Of a DNA stretch of 64,000 nt, positions 15,796-25,092 are shown piece by piece (the stretch's first letter is position 1; every line of letters starts with the position of its first letter). The stretch is from positions 1-64,000 of the forward strand of contig JAFRXL010000030.1 of NCBI GenBank assembly GCA_017441505.1. The letters are read 5' to 3'. The position numbers and the translations under genes were made by a program. Below the pieces are notes generated by a model. It was not told the DNA's origin. It worked only from the letters and a program-made list of their open reading frames with translations, and did not search any database. Source of the stretch: Ruminococcus sp. Lineage in GTDB: Bacteria > Bacillota > Clostridia > Oscillospirales > Ruminococcaceae.

Positions 15796-15824
15796 TTGAC
15801 AAATGCATTTCTTTGTGATATAAT
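15796..15824 (+). promoter_or_regulatory. Sigma-A promoter of the T-box transcript
   Basis: TTGACA at 15796-15801, 17-bp spacer, TATAAT at 15819-15824, a perfect consensus match. Transcription should begin near 15831. Confidence 0.85.
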
Positions 15825-15830
15825 CCAATC

Positions 15831-16097
15831 ATAAGCTGTGAGGAAGACAAGCATGGGATTGCCAATGTCTACAGAGAGCCGATAGTTGGTGTGAGTCGGT
15901 GATAAGCAATGCTGTGTATCCCTTCTGAGCCGAAGTGCTGAACGTATCAGTAAGTGCTTCCGTGATTCTGCGTTAATGAATAGGACTTGCTGGAGTCTGA
16001 AGTGGTGTTACGCAATAGCGGCACAATTTGAGTGGTACCGCGGGTAATCAAGTAATGATACTCGTCTCAAAGTTTTTCTTTGAGACGAGTTTTTTGT
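15831..16097 (+). promoter_or_regulatory. T-box riboswitch, probable Ile specifier
   Basis: Stem I carries AGAGAGCC and GGTGTGAGTC. The T-box proper is AGTGGTACCGCGGG at 16031-16044. A terminator hairpin (ACTCGTCTCAAAG / CTTTGAGACGAGT plus T-run, 16060-16097) follows. By the usual spacing (codon, six bases, GAG) the specifier is ATC at 15918-15920, isoleucine. The Phe T-box in this same window obeys that spacing. TGGT in the T-box fits a tRNA with discriminator A, as in tRNA-Ile. A one-base shift would give TAT (Tyr). Confidence 0.85.
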
Positions 16098-16173
16098 TTT
16101 TACACAAAAACAGCAGTATTTCTCTGCGACTGTTTCATTTTCCAGTAATTATTATTTTTAAGGAGAGATTATT

Positions 16174-18525
16174 ATGAGTAAAATGACGGAATTACAGAAT
16201 GCAGAAGTAAAAATAAAAGAAATAGCAGAGCGTATTTCAAATCTGCGTGAAGACCTCGATATTTCTGTGGAGAAAATGGCTGAAATTACTGGATATTCAG
16301 TCGAGGACTACAAGAAATACGAATCAGGTGAAAAGGATTTCAGTTTTACATTCATCTACCAGTGTGCTAACACCTTTAATATTGATATAACCGACCTCAT
16401 GGAAGGCAGCAGCCCTGAACTCAGCGGTTATACTATAACCCGCAAGGGCGAAGGCGTGCCAATAGTCCGCAGAAAGGGATTTGCCTATAACCGTCTTGCT
16501 TCAAAATTCAAGAACAAGACAGTTGAGCCATTCCACGTTGTTATCCCCTACTCCGAAGAAGCACTCTCTCAGCCGCTTCATATGTCAAGCCATGCAGGTC
16601 AGGAAATGGACATCGTCATAAAGGGAACTCTGCGTATGACTGTAGGCTCACATACAGAGATACTTCACGAGGGTGACTGTATCTACTACGACAGCTCCAT
16701 GCCGCATGACGAAGTAGCTTTGGGCGGTGAAGACTGTGAGATATACGCATTTGTAATGGCTCCCCGTGGTACAACAGGTATGGCTGAATACAAGGAGCAC
16801 GTTGCAGAGCATCATCTGACCAATGTCGATAAGGCTGGTCTGCTGCATCCTGTTGCTGATAAATTTGTAAAATGTGAGACTAATGAAAACGGGATCCTTA
16901 GTGCGGTACATTTTGTTAATGAAGATAAGTTCAACTTTGCTTATGATATAGTTGATGCAATGGCAGAAAAGTGCCCTGATAAAACTGCTATGATATATGT
17001 TGATGTCGACCACAATGAGCGTCATTTCACCTTCAAGGACATCAAGAAGTACTCATGTCAGACAGCAAACTATTTCAAGTCACTCGGCATCAAAAAAGGT
17101 GACCGTGTAATGCTGATACTTAAAAGACATTATCAGTTCTGGTTCTCGATAATCGCTCTTCATCGTATCGGAGCTCTTGTTATCCCTGCTTCCAATATGC
17201 TCAAGGAGCACGATTTAGAGTATCGCTTTAACTCAGCTGAGGTATCTGCTATCGTATGTACTTCTGACGGTGATGTCGCAGACGAAGTAGACAAGGCTTG
17301 TGCAGTATCACCTACACTCAAAACAAAAATAGTCGTCAATGGTCAGAGAGAAGGCTGGCATGATTTCAATGCTGAACTCCCTGCATACAGCACTCATTTT
17401 GAGCGTACAGACGATACTCCATGCGGAACTGACCCTATGCTGATATTCTTCAGCTCCGGAACATCAGGCAATCCTAAACTGGTACTCCACAGCTATCAGT
17501 ATCCGCTCGGTCACTACGTAACTGCACGCTACTGGCAGAATGCCGATCCGAACGGTCTGCACTTCACTATCTCTGATACTGGCTGGGGAAAAGCTCTCTG
17601 GGGCAAGCTTTACGGTCAGTGGATGTGCGAGGCTGCTGTGTTCGTGTATGATTTCGACCGTTTCCACGCTGACGACATCCTCCCGATGTTCAAGAAATAT
17701 AATGTCACATCATTCTGTGCACCTCCGACTATGTACCGCTTCTTTATCAAAGAGGACCTTTCAAAGTATGACCTTTCTTCACTGAAATATGCTTGTATCG
17801 CAGGTGAAGCTCTTAACCCTGAGGTATTCCACCAGTTCTACCGTGCAACCGGTATCAAGCTAATGGAGGGATTCGGTCAGACTGAGACTACACTTACAAT
17901 CGCAAACGTTGTAGGCATGGAGCCTAAGCCCGGAAGTATGGGCAAACCAAATCCGCAGTATGATGTACAGGTGCTTCTCCCTGATGGTACTCCGGCAGGT
18001 GTCGGTGAGACAGGTGAGATATGTGTAAAGCTCAAAAATGAAAATGCCGCAGGCTACGGTGTTCCCGGACTTGCACTCTGTTACTATGGTGATGAAGAGA
18101 ACACTGCCGAAACATGGCGTGAAGGCTACTATCACACAGGTGATACCGCATGGGTAGATGAGGACGGTTACTTCTGGTATGTCGGCAGAGTCGATGACGT
18201 TATCAAGTCATCAGGCTACCGCATCGGACCATTTGAGATCGAAAGCGTTCTTATGGAACTCCCATATGTACTTGAATGTGCTGTTACAGGTGTTCCGGAC
18301 GAGATAAGAGGTCAGGTCGTAAAAGCAACTATCGTTCTTACAAAGGACAAAGCTGCTTCTGACGAGCTTGTAAAGGAAATAAAGGATTATGTCAAGGAGC
18401 GTACTGCACCTTACAAGTATCCAAGAGTTATCGAATTTGTACCCGAACTGCCCAAAACAGTAGGAAGTGGAAAGATACGCCGTGCCGCTATCCGTGAAAT
18501 GGACAAGGCTAAGTATCAGAAATAA
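16174..18525 (+). CDS. HTH-cupin-AMP-binding acyl-CoA ligase fusion
   Basis: 783 aa. An XRE-type helix-turn-helix (about 20-75) is followed by a cupin (about 120-195, with HMSSHAGQEMDIVIKG and HEGDCIYYDSSMPHDE) and a full ANL adenylate-forming domain (about 250-780). The ANL core motifs are FFSSGTSGNPK (about 424), GFGQTE (about 569), YHTGD and GRVDDVIKSSGYRIGP, and the C-terminal Lys lies in GSGKIRR. This points to a medium- or short-chain acyl-CoA synthetase, or possibly an aryl-CoA synthetase. Ile-specific T-box control suggests a substrate linked to isoleucine, for example 2-methylbutyrate, which rumen ruminococci take up and carboxylate to make Ile. The HTH may make it self-regulating. 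Confidence 0.88.
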   Translation: MSKMTELQNAEVKIKEIAERISNLREDLDISVEKMAEITGYSVEDYKKYESGEKDFSFTFIYQCANTFNIDITDLMEGSSPELSGYTITRKGEGVPIVRRKGFAYNRLASKFKNKTVEPFHVVIPYSEEALSQPLHMSSHAGQEMDIVIKGTLRMTVGSHTEILHEGDCIYYDSSMPHDEVALGGEDCEIYAFVMAPRGTTGMAEYKEHVAEHHLTNVDKAGLLHPVADKFVKCETNENGILSAVHFVNEDKFNFAYDIVDAMAEKCPDKTAMIYVDVDHNERHFTFKDIKKYSCQTANYFKSLGIKKGDRVMLILKRHYQFWFSIIALHRIGALVIPASNMLKEHDLEYRFNSAEVSAIVCTSDGDVADEVDKACAVSPTLKTKIVVNGQREGWHDFNAELPAYSTHFERTDDTPCGTDPMLIFFSSGTSGNPKLVLHSYQYPLGHYVTARYWQNADPNGLHFTISDTGWGKALWGKLYGQWMCEAAVFVYDFDRFHADDILPMFKKYNVTSFCAPPTMYRFFIKEDLSKYDLSSLKYACIAGEALNPEVFHQFYRATGIKLMEGFGQTETTLTIANVVGMEPKPGSMGKPNPQYDVQVLLPDGTPAGVGETGEICVKLKNENAAGYGVPGLALCYYGDEENTAETWREGYYHTGDTAWVDEDGYFWYVGRVDDVIKSSGYRIGPFEIESVLMELPYVLECAVTGVPDEIRGQVVKATIVLTKDKAASDELVKEIKDYVKERTAPYKYPRVIEFVPELPKTVGSGKIRRAAIREMDKAKYQK

Positions 18526-18540
18526 CTGGATAAGCTGATA

Positions 18541-18577
18541 AAAAAAACGTCGCTGCATTGAACAGCGACGTTTTTTT
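18541..18577. terminator. Bidirectional terminator
   Basis: Stem ACGTCGCTG / CAGCGACGT between an A-run and a T-run, so it can end both the ligase gene and the convergent signalling operon. Confidence 0.85.
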
Positions 18578-18580
18578 ATA

Positions 18581-20209
18581 TTATCCTGCATTGCATCTTC
18601 TGCGTACTTCGGCAGTAAGTTCATCAAAGTACACCTGAGGATCAGTTTTATTATACGCTTCATAGTATTCGTTCCACGTCTTTTCAAAATCATTGCTCAT
18701 TACCATAAGCGGCATATACTTATGTTTCACTTCCTGTATCTTTTTCATGACCTTACCGTAGTCAGTAGCTTCTGTGACTGAATTGTCAAACGACCACATT
18801 GGATACCACGGCGGATTTTCAGGTGCAGGATTAAGCAGCTCGGTATAGGTTTTTACGCCATAAGCATCAAAACATTTCTTTATTACCGGATCGAGATGAT
18901 CATAGAATATTATAGGCTGATTAGTGGAAGTATACGCATTGATACCGTCGGGAGCCATACCGTAGAAACGTGGCATATAGCTGTATTCGCAGACGTGTCT
19001 GGCTTTGTAGTCCTTATTTCGCCAGCGGTCATACTGCTCGTCAGTCTGATCGAACAGACCGTCTTCATTTATGAAATAGTCAACTCCCTCAACTCCCCAC
19101 GAGCGTAAGTTCTGTACATCCGGATCAAGAAGACTGTTCATAAATTTCACAGCACCTTCGGGATCTGAGCAGCTTGTACTTACTCCGACACCTGTAGAGG
19201 AATTGAACGCAGTGCGGTCGTGGTATCTCTCTTTTATCTTTCCGTCAATTGTAAGTCCGAAAGGAATATATTTGCATTCCGGAGGAAGTTCACGCTCAGA
19301 GCTTCCGAAATTCCAGTGCTGATCCACCATTCCGAGAACTCTTCCTGTTGAAAGCTTATCATAATAATCATTAGTTTCCATAACAAAACATTCAGGATCG
19401 ATGATACCTTTATGGTACTCTTCATTCAGCTTTTTGAACCACTTCTTAGCTGTCGGGAGCAGATTATAGTCCTTAGCTTCAAGTGTATCCGGATCTACCA
19501 GACAACATCCGTCATTTGGATAGCCGTCAAGGAACATAGGCGGATTATCCAGTGCAAAGAAGCGTGTATCATTTGCCTGCATCTCATAGCCTATGTAAGG
19601 TTCACCGTTTTCATCAACAGGATTTGCAGCTATATAGTCTTCAATTAGTCCGAAATAATCGTCAAGTGTTTTCAGTTCGGGATAATTCGCCCATTCAAGA
19701 ACTCTTACCTGTATCCAGAACGCTTCACCGTCGTGAACGGTGCTGCAATCGTCGAGATAAACTGCCGAGAACAAAGGTATATAATATATATGACCGTCTT
19801 CTGAGCGGACTATATCCCACTGTGCATCAGTATAAAGTGATTTCAGTGCAGGGTAGTCATCCCAGTAATTATCCAGCGGAATAAAAGCGTTCTCCTTTAT
19901 CAGACGCTGACAGTTCACAGCATCGGGTGAAATGAAGTCCGGATATTTTCCTGAGATCATCATGTCGCTGAACACCTTATCCAGATCAGACTGATCCTCG
20001 ATCCACTCTTCATTGAGGATACAGCCCGTTTTTTCAGCGATCAGTTTTTGTATCTCGTTATCCTTGGCTATACCATCACTGCGTGTAGCATAGAATCCCG
20101 TAAAAACCTTGAATTCCTGCTCTTTATCATCCTTTTTTAACGAGCAGCCTGATGATGAAAATATCATAACTGCTGCTGATAAAGCAGATAACAACTTTTT
20201 TCCCGTCAT
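18581..20209 (-). CDS. Extracellular solute-binding lipoprotein
   Basis: 542 aa. Lipoprotein signal with Cys at 22 (FSSSGC). The body resembles the large family-1 binding proteins of oligosaccharide ABC transporters: early KLIAEKTGCILNEEW, then FIPLDNYWDDYPALKSLY, and STGVGVSTSCSDPEGAVKFMN near 340. No permease or ATPase is nearby. It starts 2 bases after the sensor gene stop, with GGGTGAATAAGT as ribosome site. In this context it probably hands ligand information to the membrane sensor rather than feeding a dedicated transporter, though it could serve a distant permease. Confidence 0.85.
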   Translation of the reverse strand: MTGKKLLSALSAAVMIFSSSGCSLKKDDKEQEFKVFTGFYATRSDGIAKDNEIQKLIAEKTGCILNEEWIEDQSDLDKVFSDMMISGKYPDFISPDAVNCQRLIKENAFIPLDNYWDDYPALKSLYTDAQWDIVRSEDGHIYYIPLFSAVYLDDCSTVHDGEAFWIQVRVLEWANYPELKTLDDYFGLIEDYIAANPVDENGEPYIGYEMQANDTRFFALDNPPMFLDGYPNDGCCLVDPDTLEAKDYNLLPTAKKWFKKLNEEYHKGIIDPECFVMETNDYYDKLSTGRVLGMVDQHWNFGSSERELPPECKYIPFGLTIDGKIKERYHDRTAFNSSTGVGVSTSCSDPEGAVKFMNSLLDPDVQNLRSWGVEGVDYFINEDGLFDQTDEQYDRWRNKDYKARHVCEYSYMPRFYGMAPDGINAYTSTNQPIIFYDHLDPVIKKCFDAYGVKTYTELLNPAPENPPWYPMWSFDNSVTEATDYGKVMKKIQEVKHKYMPLMVMSNDFEKTWNEYYEAYNKTDPQVYFDELTAEVRRRCNAG

Positions 20210-20211
20210 AC

Positions 20212-21804
20212 TTATTCACCCTTTTCTTTTTTAAAATATATCCTGAACGTTATATTCATATCGTTATCAGAACTTATATCCATATCTATATTTCTGCCGA
20301 GACAATGTCTGATCCTGAGATACGGATTGAATCTGTAATTCTTTGCGAATGAATATTCACTGCTTACATTCTCATCTTCAAATACTGCCAGAAGTTTCAG
20401 ACTGTCAGCTGAACGTGGTTTTCTGCTGCCTTTAAAAGTTATGACAGCCTCTTTTTCTGATGCGTTTATTTCTACAGATTCACCATTGAACTCATTGAAT
20501 ATATCATCTGATATGAGTACCAGAGAGTACGCTGGGATTATCATATCACGGTTAGCATCGCCGGTAAAACTGTATTTCTTTCCGAGCTCTCCGGCAGCTC
20601 TTTCGATCATTTCCGCCTCATCTGTGAGAGATATGCAGTCGCTATCGAAATCTTTATGCAGATACGGCATCTTGTTCAGAACAGAAAGTTCGGCATCAAG
20701 TCTCAGAGCGGTCGTGAAGAGCGAGTTATATTCAGAGCTCTTTTTCATAAGCGAGTCGCTGCTTTCCTTATACTCACTTCCCTTCTGCGTAAGACGTTCC
20801 GACATTTCAGAACATATATCCAGCAGCTTTCCTATCTCATCACTGCCGTTATTTCCTTTTATAAGAGTGGGTACTCCGCTTTCACTTTTAAACTCTTTCA
20901 ATACCGGTCGGATGCGTCTTAATAAGCTCCTCGCCATGACGATAACAAAGATATTGAAAAAAACTATGATTATAATAAGATATAGAACAAGATGATCTTT
21001 CCTTAAAATTGAAGCGATCCCTTTTTTATTTGCATATGAGTAGAACTCTATATCGACCGTATAATAATTACGCTTGATGCACTCAAATTCCGGAGTTATA
21101 GTGACATCCGATACGGAGCTGATATTCTTGTCACTGCTGTAAAGCAGGTCACTTCCGCTCATGATATATATACTGCCGTCAAAATCAAGACTTTCTACGA
21201 ACCTGTTGATAAATTCGCTGCTCAGCTTCAGATACAGATAGCTTTCACCGGTTTCAAGCTGAATATAATCAAGCTTTCTGATAATGTTCATGGACTGATC
21301 TCTGTGGTCGATATTCAATATAGTCGGTTTATTGAACTTTTTTATGGACTTGTACCATTCTTCGTTCTTAACAGAATCCAGTAATGCCATAGTTCCGCCT
21401 GAGAGTATGGTGGGATTTGAAGTATAGATCGTACATTTTTTTACAATATTCGTATCCGCTGTACTCAGTGCCGTATTTTTGAACAAAGGATGATATGCTT
21501 CAAAATATTCAGCAGCTGAAGCATAGTTCCTGTTGAGGAAATTATATACCGCTTCATTTGTATAAATATTCTTTGCAATAGATATAGCACTGTCGATGCC
21601 TGTATTGGTCATCTGCTCCGTAGCTGTTACAGCTGTTTTCTCAAGCTGGTCATATTTTTCTGACGCTGCCTTATTAATGGTATTTACCATTATATACCAT
21701 GATGCGGCAAGAGCAAGTATGAAAATGATACCAAGAAGAAGAAATTTCAATCTGAAAGACGATCTTGACAGCGGAGCAGTTCTATTTTTTTTGCTGCTGC
21801 TCAA
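20212..21804 (-). CDS. Degenerate YesM-like membrane sensor
   Basis: 530 aa from a TTG at 21804, which fits the ribosome site CGGAGGTGG better than the GTG at 21813 that overlaps it. One membrane segment (about 22-44), a large extracellular double-Cache-like region (about 45-275), a second membrane segment (about 278-298) and a HAMP-like linker follow. The C-terminal part recalls a YesM kinase ATPase domain (NRDMIIPAYSLVLISDDIFNEF), but no LQxQINPHF phospho-accepting His and no clear N or G boxes are present. It is therefore probably a signalling scaffold without kinase activity. It lies between a diguanylate cyclase and a binding protein. Confidence 0.75.
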   Translation of the reverse strand: MSSSKKNRTAPLSRSSFRLKFLLLGIIFILALAASWYIMVNTINKAASEKYDQLEKTAVTATEQMTNTGIDSAISIAKNIYTNEAVYNFLNRNYASAAEYFEAYHPLFKNTALSTADTNIVKKCTIYTSNPTILSGGTMALLDSVKNEEWYKSIKKFNKPTILNIDHRDQSMNIIRKLDYIQLETGESYLYLKLSSEFINRFVESLDFDGSIYIMSGSDLLYSSDKNISSVSDVTITPEFECIKRNYYTVDIEFYSYANKKGIASILRKDHLVLYLIIIIVFFNIFVIVMARSLLRRIRPVLKEFKSESGVPTLIKGNNGSDEIGKLLDICSEMSERLTQKGSEYKESSDSLMKKSSEYNSLFTTALRLDAELSVLNKMPYLHKDFDSDCISLTDEAEMIERAAGELGKKYSFTGDANRDMIIPAYSLVLISDDIFNEFNGESVEINASEKEAVITFKGSRKPRSADSLKLLAVFEDENVSSEYSFAKNYRFNPYLRIRHCLGRNIDMDISSDNDMNITFRIYFKKEKGE

Positions 21805-21818
21805 ACACTCCACCTCCG

Positions 21819-23105
21819 TTATCTGACTGGCATATTCATTTGTTTTTTCAAAGCTGTTTTCTTTTCATACATATTTTCTTCAGCTTCTGCCATCAGTTCA
21901 TCGTATGAATATTTTCCCTTTGCATATGCATAGCCGTATGAAAGAGCACATTTTACAGATTCCTCCGGTTTGCTGAGTATTTTCGGTGAATCCTTTTCAA
22001 GTTTATCTATGATAGCATCGATGCTTCTGAACGAACAATTTGTCATTACCATGAGGAACTCATCGCCTCCCATTCTGAAGCAGTGGTCGTCAGGTCCCAT
22101 GAATGACCTTATGTATTCAGCAGCAGACGTTATAACGTAATCGCCGCTTTCGTGACCATGAGTATCATTCATCAGCTTAAGGTTATTGACATCAAAATAT
22201 ATAAGTCCGATATTTTCACCATTCCTGAACACTTCTTCCAAACTGTGGTAGCAGCGTTTATTCAGCATATGTGTCATACCGTCATGATTAGCATCAAAAA
22301 GTGCCTGAGACAGATTCTCGTTACTGTTGTTCATCTCAAAAAGTATCTTCTGAAGAGCCATACTTAGCTGACCTATCTCATCACTGCGTTTTGTATCGAA
22401 AAATACCGATGCATCCTTTCCGTCTGACGCTTTATCATCTCCGGAAAGATATACAGCCGAATTCGTTATCTGTCTGATTGGACGGAATATCTTTCTGTTA
22501 AGGTAATTTACGAGTATGAGCACGAATATGCCGCATAGTATCAGCATACCTGCAAGTATTCCCGCAGCAGCTGGTATATGCCTGTATTCATAAGGATTTT
22601 CAAGCTCCACTATTATATATCCACATAGATTATCATCCACTGTCCTCAAAGGACGGTAATATCTGAGTACTCCTTTTTTTGAGTACGTAAGAGCATTTCT
22701 TCCGTTTATCAGCTCTGCTTTAATTGAGGATGTATAATCATCATATTCCAGCTTTGAACCAAGTCCTTCACCGCCTGTATCATATATATAGCTGCCAGAT
22801 GTATTGCTGAAGCTTACAAGAGAGATGCGTTTGATCTCTGAACGGTTACTCTCCTGATAGGACATAAGTTTATTCTGGACAGACGAATATTCATCTGATA
22901 ATGTTCTTGTATTGAATGTCTCTTTTGCAAGGTCGGCATTGATCGTGAGCTCCGCCATATCAAGAGCCTCTGAAGCGATCGTCCTCTGGTATTTCAAGCC
23001 TGTCATCCGGACAATAAGACATGAAACAGAGAATAATATTATAACAAAGATCACAAGAACTATGGCTAATGAAAAACCTATTCTTTTTTTTATTGATCCC
23101 GACAT
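21819..23105 (-). CDS. Membrane-bound diguanylate cyclase (GGDEF)
   Basis: 428 aa. Membrane segments at about 10-33 and 180-202 flank an extracellular sensor. A HAMP region (about 203-265) and a GGDEF domain (about 275-425) follow, with an intact FRMGGDEF (about 347) and the DxxxxKxxND-type FDVNNLKLMNDTHGHESGD. It should make cyclic di-GMP from two GTP. No RxxD inhibitory site is seen five residues before GGDEF. GGAGTATCATC precedes the ATG. It is the first gene of a three-gene operon with a sensor and a solute-binding lipoprotein, so an extracellular carbohydrate-like ligand may set c-di-GMP. Confidence 0.92.
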   Translation of the reverse strand: MSGSIKKRIGFSLAIVLVIFVIILFSVSCLIVRMTGLKYQRTIASEALDMAELTINADLAKETFNTRTLSDEYSSVQNKLMSYQESNRSEIKRISLVSFSNTSGSYIYDTGGEGLGSKLEYDDYTSSIKAELINGRNALTYSKKGVLRYYRPLRTVDDNLCGYIIVELENPYEYRHIPAAAGILAGMLILCGIFVLILVNYLNRKIFRPIRQITNSAVYLSGDDKASDGKDASVFFDTKRSDEIGQLSMALQKILFEMNNSNENLSQALFDANHDGMTHMLNKRCYHSLEEVFRNGENIGLIYFDVNNLKLMNDTHGHESGDYVITSAAEYIRSFMGPDDHCFRMGGDEFLMVMTNCSFRSIDAIIDKLEKDSPKILSKPEESVKCALSYGYAYAKGKYSYDELMAEAEENMYEKKTALKKQMNMPVR

Positions 23106-23139
23106 GATGATACTCCATTTCGCTTGATGATTTATATAA

Positions 23140-23156
23140 AAGGTATTTTATACCTT
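23140..23156. promoter_or_regulatory. 17-bp palindromic operator of the signalling operon
   Basis: Perfect inverted repeat AAGGTAT-TTT-ATACCTT lying just downstream of the minus-strand -10 box, over the expected transcription start. It is a probable repressor site; the regulator is unknown. Confidence 0.55.
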
Positions 23157-23161
23157 ATTAT

Positions 23162-23190
23162 ATTTTACACCATTATTCATTATTTGTCAA
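23162..23190 (-). promoter_or_regulatory. Sigma-A promoter of the diguanylate cyclase operon
   Basis: Minus strand TTGACA (23190-23185), 17-bp spacer, TAAAAT (23167-23162). Confidence 0.7.
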
Positions 23191-23460
23191 TTTACAACAA
23201 TTAAATCTCTGAAAAATTAACAATATCATAACATTTAGATAATAATTATATAATGATAAACATTTTGTATAAGTATACCTATGTCCAAATGGAGAAAAGT
23301 GCAGAAATGGTAACTCATTTCAAGCTTTTTCCGACGCTGAGCAGTTTTCATTTTTTGTGTCCGCACCGAACAATAAATGCGTGTATTGCCTTATGTCCAT
23401 GCACTTGTTATTCAAGAATGCATATTATGAAAACAGACTATTTGTTATACTCACATATAT

Positions 23461-23514
23461 ATTGCTCACCCAACTAAACCGTGACAAAAAGCAAAGTTGA
23501 TTAGTGAGAGCAAT
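23461..23514 (+). promoter_or_regulatory. Stem-loop in the leader of the ZIP transporter gene
   Basis: ATTGCTCAC (23461-23469) pairs with GTGAG-A-GCAAT (23504-23514), with an inner CAACT/AGTTG stem. It ends 11 bases before the ribosome site. It matches no riboswitch that I recognise and has no T-run. The remaining stretch 23191-23460 is AT-rich, with no gene visible. Confidence 0.35.
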
Positions 23515-23542
23515 GGCAATTTGTCGGAAAGGAATCATGCAC

Positions 23543-24325
23543 ATGATAACAAATGTAATTATGGGAGTACTTATCCCTTTTGTTGGCACAGCAGCCGGCT
23601 CTTCCTGCGTGTTTTTTTCAAAACATCAGCTTGGAAAAACGGTACAGCGAGCCTTGTTAGGATTTGCAGGCGGTGTGATGATAGCAGCATCGCTGTGGAG
23701 CTTGATAATACCTGCAATAGAACGATCAGATCAAATGGGCAGGCTGTCATTTATTCCTGCCGCAGTTGGATTCTGGATAGGTATATTGTTCCTGATGATG
23801 ATCGATCATATCATACCACGTCTGCTTGTCAGGACAGATGATCCTCAAAAAAATGATAACAAGCTTTCGAGAACTGCAATGATGGTTCTTGCAGTTACGC
23901 TCCACAATATTCCGGAAGGTATGGCGGTTGGAGCGGTATATGCAGGTTATCTTGCTAACACCGCAAACATAACCGCTAAAACTGCATTCGCTCTTGCACT
24001 TGGAATAGCAATACAAAATTTTCCTGAAGGAGCTATAATTTCAATGCCGCTTCATGCCGAAAACAAAAGCAGAGCCCGTTCGTTTGCAGACGGAGTTCTA
24101 TCCGGCATCGTTGAGCCGATAGCTGCTCTTATCACTATTTTTCTCGCTGATCTTATTGTACCTGCTATGCCATATATGCTCAGTTTTGCAGCAGGAGCAA
24201 TGATATACGTTGTAGTCAAAGAACTGGTTCCTGAGATACATGAGGATGATAATTCTGATATAGGTGTGATACTGTTTTCAATAGGATTCACAATTATGAT
24301 GTCCTTGGATGTTGCACTTGGATAA
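23543..24325 (+). CDS. ZIP-family metal transporter
   Basis: 260 aa from the ATG at 23543, which lies 9 bases after GGAAAGGA; the ATG at 23537 and earlier starts are worse spaced. Eight membrane segments are expected. The metal-site motifs of ZIP permeases are present: HNIPEGMAVGA in TM4 (about 125-135) and QNFPEGAII in TM5 (about 161-170). The linker after TM3 is short and not His-rich. The family imports zinc or other divalent metals (ZupT/GufA type). It is monocistronic. The metal cannot be told from sequence. Confidence 0.9.
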   Translation: MITNVIMGVLIPFVGTAAGSSCVFFSKHQLGKTVQRALLGFAGGVMIAASLWSLIIPAIERSDQMGRLSFIPAAVGFWIGILFLMMIDHIIPRLLVRTDDPQKNDNKLSRTAMMVLAVTLHNIPEGMAVGAVYAGYLANTANITAKTAFALALGIAIQNFPEGAIISMPLHAENKSRARSFADGVLSGIVEPIAALITIFLADLIVPAMPYMLSFAAGAMIYVVVKELVPEIHEDDNSDIGVILFSIGFTIMMSLDVALG

Positions 24326-24411
24326 ATTTGTATTCATTTTGATACAGCTTTTCAGTTATGCGTGACCTGCTGTAACCGGAGCAAACTATGACACCGGTAA
24401 CTGTATAAAAT

Positions 24412-24438
24412 AAAACCACCTTTGAACAGGTGGCTTTA
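24412..24438. terminator. Bidirectional terminator (ZIP gene / V-ATPase operon)
   Basis: Stem CCACCT / AGGTGG flanked by an A-rich run and a T-rich run, between two convergent units. Confidence 0.75.
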
Positions 24439-24441
24439 TTG

Positions 24442-25092
24442 TCAATGATAATTATGACTCTGTTTAAGCACCATATCCTTGACTTTCATAAGTGAGGTAG
24501 TTGTACTTCTTTCATTTTCAGAAAGCTTCATTGTAATGAACTTAATAGTCTCCTCATAGTCAGGTATCATTATGTGCTCAAGAGCGTTTACACGGCGGCG
24601 GGTTTTTTCGATCTCGTCTGCCATTAGCTGGCAGGCTTTTTCGATCTCAGCAAGTCTTATCATTTTTGGAAAAACTTCGCTGAGTGACATTACAGCACCG
24701 TCAAGGTCGATAGAGGTAAAAGCAGTACCATACGAAAAAATATCGCTGCTGTCATCGGTTTTGAATTTTGCATCGAAAACCGGTATACTTACGCTCATTA
24801 CATTCTTTTCGCTGATCTCAAGTTCAACTTCCTGCTTTGGCAGCATGAGAGCTGTTTCGAGCACTTCACGCTGCATGACTGAACCTGCAACTGCCATATA
24901 TCTGTTGGCTTCGGACAAAGCTGCTTCAACTTCTGTACGCAGCTGGCGATCCTCTTTTATGAGTATCATGAACTGTCTCATAAGCTCGTCACGCTTATCC
25001 TTCAGCAGCTTGTGACCACGTCTTGCGGAACTAAGCTTTTTTTTCAGCTTGGAAAGCTCCATTCGGGTCGGATTTACATTAAGTCTCGCCAC
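24442..25092 (-). CDS. ntpD: V-type ATPase subunit D
   Basis: 216 aa. Central-shaft subunit that turns inside the A3B3 head. I start at the GTG at 25092, which has AGAGGTGA upstream and gives the family start [13 protein letters not shown]; the earlier in-frame GTG lies within that ribosome site. The protein is a long antiparallel coiled coil (about 10-75 and 130-205). It overlaps the end of the subunit B gene by 14 bases and is the last gene of the operon. Confidence 0.95.
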   Translation of the reverse strand: MARLNVNPTRMELSKLKKKLSSARRGHKLLKDKRDELMRQFMILIKEDRQLRTEVEAALSEANRYMAVAGSVMQREVLETALMLPKQEVELEISEKNVMSVSIPVFDAKFKTDDSSDIFSYGTAFTSIDLDGAVMSLSEVFPKMIRLAEIEKACQLMADEIEKTRRRVNALEHIMIPDYEETIKFITMKLSENERSTTTSLMKVKDMVLKQSHNYH

